A stretch of DNA of 9,637 nt from Jiangellaceae bacterium (GTDB lineage Bacteria > Actinomycetota > Actinomycetes > Jiangellales > Jiangellaceae). The stretch covers positions 1 through 9,637 of the forward strand of contig JASLBX010000237.1 in NCBI GenBank assembly GCA_030146385.1, given 5' to 3'. A program made the position numbers and the translations under genes. The notes below the pieces were generated by a model that saw only the letters and a program-made list of their open reading frames with translations, had not been told where the DNA came from and did no database searches. Shown here piece by piece: positions 6,330 through 9,637 of the stretch (positions within the stretch are counted from its first letter, which is position 1; the number at the start of each line of letters is the position of its first letter).

Positions 6330-7199
6330 ATGGCCCTCGAGACCAGGACGGCCGAGCGGAACCCGCTATCGGATAGACGCGGACCCGAGCCCGATGCCAA
6401 ACATCGGTGGCGGACGGCACTGCGTGAAGTCGGGTTCATTTTCATAGCAGCTCTGTCGTATTCGCTGGTGAGAGGCCTCACCGACAACCGGGTCGACGCC
6501 GCCTTCTCCAACGCCGAGCGGGTCATCTCGTGGGAGACGTCGATTGGGGCGTTCGCCGAGCCCGGACTGCAAGAGTCGTTCCTGGCTTACGATGCCGGTC
6601 CACACGTCGCGAATGCGATCTACATTTGGGGTTACTGGCCCGTGCTGGCCGGCACGCTGATCTGGCTGATCGTCCGGCACCAGGCGGCGTACCCGCTGTA
6701 TCGCAATGCCCTGCTCGTCTCCGGCGCGCTCAGCCTCGTGATCTTCGCGCTGTTTCCCCTGGCGCCACCGCGATTCCTGCCCGAACACGGCTTCGTGGAC
6801 ACGGTGGCCCAGCACTCGTCCGGATATCGAGAGGTCACCGCATCAGCGCTGGTCAACGAGTACGCGGCGATGCCTAGCTTGCACTTCGGATGGATGCTCC
6901 TGGTCGGTATCGCATGGGTGGCCGTCTCACGCCACGCGGCATTGCGCATCGCAGGAGCCGTAGTTCCCGCGCTGATGTTCGCCGCAATCGTGCTCACAGG
7001 GAATCACTACATTCTGGATGGCCTGGTAGGGGGCGCTGTAGTGCTGGCCGGCCTTGTCGGAGCTCACATGCTCCGCCGAGTTCAGGGACGGGGCCATGCC
7101 ATTCGGCAGGCAGTGAGTAAATTGGTTACGCCCGCTGTGGTGAGCGGTAACGTCCAGAGACATGGCGCCCCCGAAGCTCGATCCAGTGCAAGCGCGTGA
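6330..7199 (+). CDS. PAP2-superfamily (Aur1/inositol phosphorylceramide synthase-like) membrane protein
   Basis: A 289-residue membrane protein with the three PAP2/Aur1-type motifs: FPLAPPRF (142-149), MPSLHFGW (181-188, with His185) and GNHYILDGLVG (224-234, with His226 and Asp230). These His and Asp residues form the phosphoryl-transfer site in the superfamily. Helices are predicted near 34-50, 97-116, 125-143, 186-202, 206-223 and 232-248; the site would face the outside of the membrane. Family members dephosphorylate lipid phosphates or move phospho-head groups between lipids, for example the inositol phosphorylceramide synthase branch. The exact substrate is not predictable. ATG 6330 is the first in-frame start after a stop at 6321; its ribosome site is weak (GGGA). 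The last 38 nt overlap the next gene in another frame. Operator O4 in its leader suggests TetR control, divergently from tetR. The polar C-terminal 40 residues have no evident domain. Confidence 0.88.
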   Translation: MALETRTAERNPLSDRRGPEPDAKHRWRTALREVGFIFIAALSYSLVRGLTDNRVDAAFSNAERVISWETSIGAFAEPGLQESFLAYDAGPHVANAIYIWGYWPVLAGTLIWLIVRHQAAYPLYRNALLVSGALSLVIFALFPLAPPRFLPEHGFVDTVAQHSSGYREVTASALVNEYAAMPSLHFGWMLLVGIAWVAVSRHAALRIAGAVVPALMFAAIVLTGNHYILDGLVGGAVVLAGLVGAHMLRRVQGRGHAIRQAVSKLVTPAVVSGNVQRHGAPEARSSASA

Positions 7200-7956
7200 A
7201 GCGTACAAGTTCGGTCACCTGATCATCCGAGACTGGCTGGCCGCGCTGCCCGGCGACGTATGGTCCGTCCCGAGCGTCCTGCCGGGGTGGACCGTCGCCG
7301 ATCTCGCCGCTCATGTGGCTACGGTGGCGCGGTCGGCGGCCGCGGTCGGCGTCGCGCCCAAGCAAGCCAAGCCGCTGACACCGGCCGGGTACATGGGCGG
7401 CTTCGCAGGGGCCGCGGACGACATCGCCGAGGCGGCCCGTGACCTCGCAGGCGAAGCGAGCGGCTCGGCCAACGATCTGCTGCTCGCCCTCGACGAGCAC
7501 TACGAGAGCGCACTGCGCAATCTCGAGCAGTTCGGGGACGGCGATCCGGTGGTGCTCGCGCCGCGCGGGCCGATCCGGTTGGGTGACTACCTGGCCACGC
7601 GGGCGGTCGAGCTGGCCGTCCACGCCGACGATCTGGCTCAGTCGGTGCCCGGCGTTGAGCCGCCGACCATGCCCCGGGACGTCACCAGGCTGGCGGTGCA
7701 GACGCTGCTGAATTGGCTCGCCGAGCAGGCGCCCGGCCGGGCGGTCGAGGTTCGGGTGCCGCCGTTCGCCGCCGTCCAGTGCGTCGAGGGCCAGCGCCAC
7801 ACGCGCGGCACACCGCCGAACGTCGTCGAGATGGACGCCATTACCTGGCTGCGGCTCGCCACTGGCCGGATGGACTGGTCAGTCGCCGTGGCCGAGGGAC
7901 AGCTGAGCGCCAGCGGCGACCGCGCCGATCTCTCGCCGTACCTGCCGCTGTTCTAG
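7162..7956 (+). CDS. Maleylpyruvate isomerase (MDMPI)-fold, sterol-carrier-like protein
   Basis: A 264-residue soluble protein. The N-terminal part (about 10-160) matches the mycothiol-dependent maleylpyruvate isomerase/DinB-like fold, with LPGWTVADLAAHV (40-52) and TRAVELAVHADDL (146-158). His51, Glu150 and His154 occupy the positions of the metal ligands known in the family, so metal binding looks intact. The C-terminal part (about 170-264) resembles the bacterial sterol-carrier-like domain, including ITWLRLATGRMDW (227-239) and ASGDRADLSPYLPLF (250-264). Members of this two-domain family are common in actinobacteria and mostly have no known substrate; thiol transfer or isomerisation with mycothiol is inferred by family only. 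ATG 7162 is the only plausible start after an in-frame stop at 7141; it lies 38 nt inside the PAP2 gene, so the two may be co-transcribed and coupled. The ribosome site is weak. From memory, not checked, similar genes often sit near pur genes in actinobacteria, which would fit purL upstream. Confidence 0.88.
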   Translation: MAPPKLDPVQAREAYKFGHLIIRDWLAALPGDVWSVPSVLPGWTVADLAAHVATVARSAAAVGVAPKQAKPLTPAGYMGGFAGAADDIAEAARDLAGEASGSANDLLLALDEHYESALRNLEQFGDGDPVVLAPRGPIRLGDYLATRAVELAVHADDLAQSVPGVEPPTMPRDVTRLAVQTLLNWLAEQAPGRAVEVRVPPFAAVQCVEGQRHTRGTPPNVVEMDAITWLRLATGRMDWSVAVAEGQLSASGDRADLSPYLPLF

Positions 7957-7992
7957 GCGGCGTGGACTCTGCCGCTCGGCCGCGAAAGTGGC

Positions 7993-8006
7993 TGCTTGCG
8001 CAAGCA
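7993..8006. repeat. Perfect 14-bp palindrome
   Basis: TGCTTGCGCAAGCA is fully self-complementary with no spacer and sits 36 nt after the MDMPI stop, one base before the long palindrome at 8008. It may be a dimeric regulator site or part of the 3' end structure. The central CTTGCGCAAG is related to the split inverted repeat at 3313-3340. Confidence 0.5.
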
Positions 8007-8007
8007 A

Positions 8008-8097
8008 CGTGAAGAACGCCGGACGGATCTTGAACGCGGTCCATCTATACCATCTTAAATCGGACGTCAGATCAAGATCGGTCCGGCGTTCTTCACG
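8008..8097. repeat. 90-bp imperfect palindrome (REP/MITE-like or structured RNA element)
   Basis: The arms 8008-8033 and 8072-8097 are 26 nt long and complementary at all but one position. They start CGTGAAGAACGCCGGA and end TCCGGCGTTCTTCACG. The 38-nt centre (8034-8071) is more A/T-rich than its surroundings and contains GTCC/GGAC and a GACGTC palindrome. It occupies the gap between two plus-strand genes (7957-8157), 60 nt before the next start. The stem is far longer than a usual terminator and no T-run follows. No target duplication or transposase is visible. REP- or MITE-like repeat is the best guess; single-copy regulatory structure is possible. Confidence 0.75.
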
Positions 8098-8143
8098 GCT
8101 GTGCCGCCGCCAACGCACCATAAGGTCGGAACATGGCGGCGTC

Positions 8144-8149
8144 TACAGT
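8144..8149 (+). promoter_or_regulatory. -10 element of a leaderless promoter for the M20 gene
   Basis: TACAGT fits the actinobacterial -10 pattern TANNNT and ends 8 nt before GTG 8158, so transcription would begin at or next to the start codon. There is no Shine-Dalgarno before the GTG and no good -35, both usual for leaderless genes in this phylum. This spacing decides the start. Confidence 0.6.
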
Positions 8150-8157
8150 GTGGACTC

Positions 8158-9510
8158 GTGAGTGACCTCCACGCCGCCGTCGAGAAGATCTTTCCCTCCG
8201 TCCGTGCCGACCTCGAGGCGCTCGTGCGGATCCCGAGTGTCAGCGCCGATCCCCAAGCTGGCCCGAGAGTTCAGCAGTCCGCACAGGCCATCGCCGACCT
8301 GGCCCGCGCCGCGGGTGCGGCCAGCGTTGACGTCAGGACCGTGCCCGGCGGCGAACCCGCGGTGATCGCTCACTGGCCCGCGCCCCCCGGGCGGCCGACC
8401 GTCCTGCTCTACGCGCACCACGACGTCCAGCCGACCGGTGACCCCAATGCGTGGAACAGCGTCCCGTTCGACCCCACCGAGCGGGACGGTCGTCTGTACG
8501 GACGCGGCGCCGCCGACGACAAGGCCGGCGTCATGGCGCACATCGCAGCCATGCGCGCGTTCGACGGCCGTCCACCAGTGGGCGTGACGCTCTTCGTCGA
8601 AGGTGAAGAGGAGATCGGCTCGCCGACCTTCCTGCCGTTCCTCCAGACGTACCGGCACGAACTCGCCGCCGATGTCATCATCGTCGCCGATTCGGTCAAC
8701 TGGACGCTCGACGTGCCGGCACTGACTACGAGCCTGCGCGGCCTCGTCGATTGCACGGTTGAGGTGGCGGTGCTCGACCACTCGCTTCATTCCGGCATGT
8801 TCGGCGGCCCGGTTCTGGACGCGCTCACCTCGTTGTGCCGGTTGCTTGCGACTCTGCATGATGAGAACGGTGACGTCGCGGTGCAGGGCCTGGTCAGCAA
8901 GCCGGCATCCGACGTCGATTTCCCCGAGAAGCGGTTCCGCGTGGAGACCGGCGTCCTCGATGGTGTCGAGCTGGTGGGCACCGGCTCGCTGGCCGATCGG
9001 TTGTGGACCAAGCCGGCCATCTCGGTGGTCGGGCTGGACGCCACCCGGACCATAGACGCCCCCAATGTGCTCCCCCACAGGGCGAAGGCCAAGGTCAGCA
9101 TGCGCCTTGCGCCCGGACAGGACCCAAAGGAGGCGATGGACGCGCTGTCCCAGCACCTCCGCGCGAACGCCCCATTCGGCGCGCGCGTGACGGTGACGGA
9201 AGGTGCACTTGGCGCGCCGTGCGAGCTCGACTCGACCGCACCGGCCTACCATGCGGCCCACGCCGCATTCGCCGAGGCCTTCGGTGCTGCGCCGGTCGAG
9301 ATTGGGTTGGGTGGGTCGATTCCGTTCATCGCCGAGTTCACCGAGGTCTTCCCGCAGGCGACCGTCCTGGTCACCGGCGTCGAGGACCCCGACTCGCGGG
9401 CCCATGGCGTGGACGAGAGCCTGCATCTCGGCCAGTTCGCCAAGGTGTGCCTCGCGGAGACGCTCCTGCTAAATCGCCTCGCGTCTCAGCCTCCCGCCCA
9501 TTCCGATTGA
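8158..9510 (+). CDS. M20-family metallopeptidase (dipeptidase-like)
   Basis: A 450-residue cytosolic zinc metallohydrolase of the M20 (dipeptidase/ArgE/DapE/CPG2-like) family; no signal peptide is visible. The two-metal site is complete: His87 and Asp89 in YAHHDVQP (85-92), bridging Asp120 in GRGAADDKAG (115-124), catalytic Glu151 and ligand Glu152 in EGEEEIGS (148-155), Asp178 in IIVADSV, and His416 in SRAHGVDESLHLGQF. The dimerisation (lid) domain lies between about 190 and 310, with DHSLHSGMFGG (207-217) near its start. Length fits dipeptidases of this family. Likely activity is hydrolysis of dipeptides or N-acyl amino acids; the substrate is not predictable. GTG 8158 is chosen because of the TACAGT element 8 nt upstream and because the homologous region begins there; a longer reading to 8101 starts against the palindrome and adds an unlikely polar, basic stretch. 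The stop codon lies inside the next palindrome. Confidence 0.93.
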   Translation: MSDLHAAVEKIFPSVRADLEALVRIPSVSADPQAGPRVQQSAQAIADLARAAGAASVDVRTVPGGEPAVIAHWPAPPGRPTVLLYAHHDVQPTGDPNAWNSVPFDPTERDGRLYGRGAADDKAGVMAHIAAMRAFDGRPPVGVTLFVEGEEEIGSPTFLPFLQTYRHELAADVIIVADSVNWTLDVPALTTSLRGLVDCTVEVAVLDHSLHSGMFGGPVLDALTSLCRLLATLHDENGDVAVQGLVSKPASDVDFPEKRFRVETGVLDGVELVGTGSLADRLWTKPAISVVGLDATRTIDAPNVLPHRAKAKVSMRLAPGQDPKEAMDALSQHLRANAPFGARVTVTEGALGAPCELDSTAPAYHAAHAAFAEAFGAAPVEIGLGGSIPFIAEFTEVFPQATVLVTGVEDPDSRAHGVDESLHLGQFAKVCLAETLLLNRLASQPPAHSD

Positions 9511-9592
9511 TCACGTTCAGCAGGTATATCGGTGCTCTACCACCCGCATGCGCCTGGTACGGCACCCACACGCATGCTGAACGTGATCAATC
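9505..9592. repeat. 88-bp palindrome filling a convergent intergenic gap (bidirectional terminator or REP-like)
   Basis: GATTGATCACGTTCAGCA (9505-9522) is repeated as a perfect 18-bp inverted copy at 9575-9592. The 52-nt centre can form further pairs, GGTGC (9531-9535) with GCACC (9562-9566) and TACC (9538-9541) with GGTA (9556-9559), giving a long cruciform or hairpin. It contains the M20 stop (9508-9510) and two bases of the stop of the opposing gene (9591-9593), so it spans the entire gap. There is no T-run. Bidirectional transcript end or inserted REP-like repeat are both possible. Confidence 0.75.
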
Positions 9593-9637
9593 AGCGCTCG
9601 CTGCCGAAGTCCTCGGGCGAGACGTGGTCGAGGAACT
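9591..9637 (-). CDS. C-terminal end of an unidentified protein (5' part beyond window)
   Basis: On the minus strand an open frame entering from the window edge reads FLDHVSPEDFGSER and stops at TGA 9593-9591. All 14 sense codons end in G or C, which is strong coding evidence in this genome, and the gene would be convergent with the M20 gene. The family is not recognisable from 14 residues; acidic residues dominate. Only the stop and frame are supported. Confidence 0.55.
   Translation of the reverse strand, partial: FLDHVSPEDFGSER

Noticed and set aside
8008..8097. Additional TetR operator in the 8-kb palindrome
   Set aside because: The arms share CGTGAAGAACG with the edge of O2 but lack the AACGAA-NN-TTCGTT core, so they are not the same site.
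8101..8157. Upstream GTG at 8101 for the M20 peptidase
   Set aside because: The added residues are basic and unlike the family N-terminus, and the -10 element at 8144-8149 would lie inside the coding region.
1..9637. tRNA, rRNA, CRISPR array, transposase, integrase or phage genes
   Set aside because: No cloverleaf-like sequence, regularly spaced direct repeats or mobile-element proteins were recognised on either strand.

Overview
The window reads as chromosomal DNA from a high-GC actinobacterium. GC is high throughout with strong G/C preference at third codon positions, one gene encodes a mycothiol-dependent-type MDMPI/sterol-carrier protein (mycothiol is an actinobacterial thiol), and one gene appears to have a leaderless GTG start. 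The genus cannot be fixed from the sequence alone.

Layout. (1) 1-2133 (+): purL, cut at its 5' end by the window edge, followed by a hairpin in the gap to a convergent gene. (2) 2205-6225 plus the adjoining 6330-7199: a regulated membrane-protein cluster. It holds a six-helix ABC-2/YhgE-like membrane protein (2205-3278, -), a divergently transcribed pair made of an undescribed 51-residue small ORF (3408-3563, +) and a nine- to ten-helix DMT/EamA-like transporter (3560-4501, +) joined by an ATGA overlap, a second copy of the six-helix protein (4530-5582, -), its TetR-family regulator (5626-6225, -), and a divergent PAP2/Aur1-like membrane phosphatase or transferase (6330-7199, +). (3) 7162-7956 (+): a MDMPI-fold/SCP-like enzyme that overlaps the PAP2 gene. 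(4) 7957-8157: a gap filled by a 90-bp imperfect palindrome. (5) 8158-9510 (+): an M20 dipeptidase-like metallohydrolase. (6) 9505-9592: a second long palindrome that exactly fills the gap between two convergent genes and contributes to both stop codons. (7) 9591-9637 (-): the last 14 codons of an unidentified gene.

How it works together. Two divergent intergenic regions (3279-3407 and 6226-6329) each carry a pair of nearly identical oriented palindromes built on AACGAA-NN-TTCGTT. All four copies point the same way relative to the gene they precede. The simplest reading is that the local TetR protein represses four promoters at once: its own operon (tetR plus permease 2), permease 1, the small ORF plus DMT transporter, and the PAP2 gene with possible read-through into the MDMPI gene. 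This would be a compact membrane and efflux regulon with an unknown inducer. It is the most interesting system here, followed by the two long palindromes and the small ORF coupled to the transporter. The purL, MDMPI and M20 genes look like ordinary housekeeping or metabolic genes.
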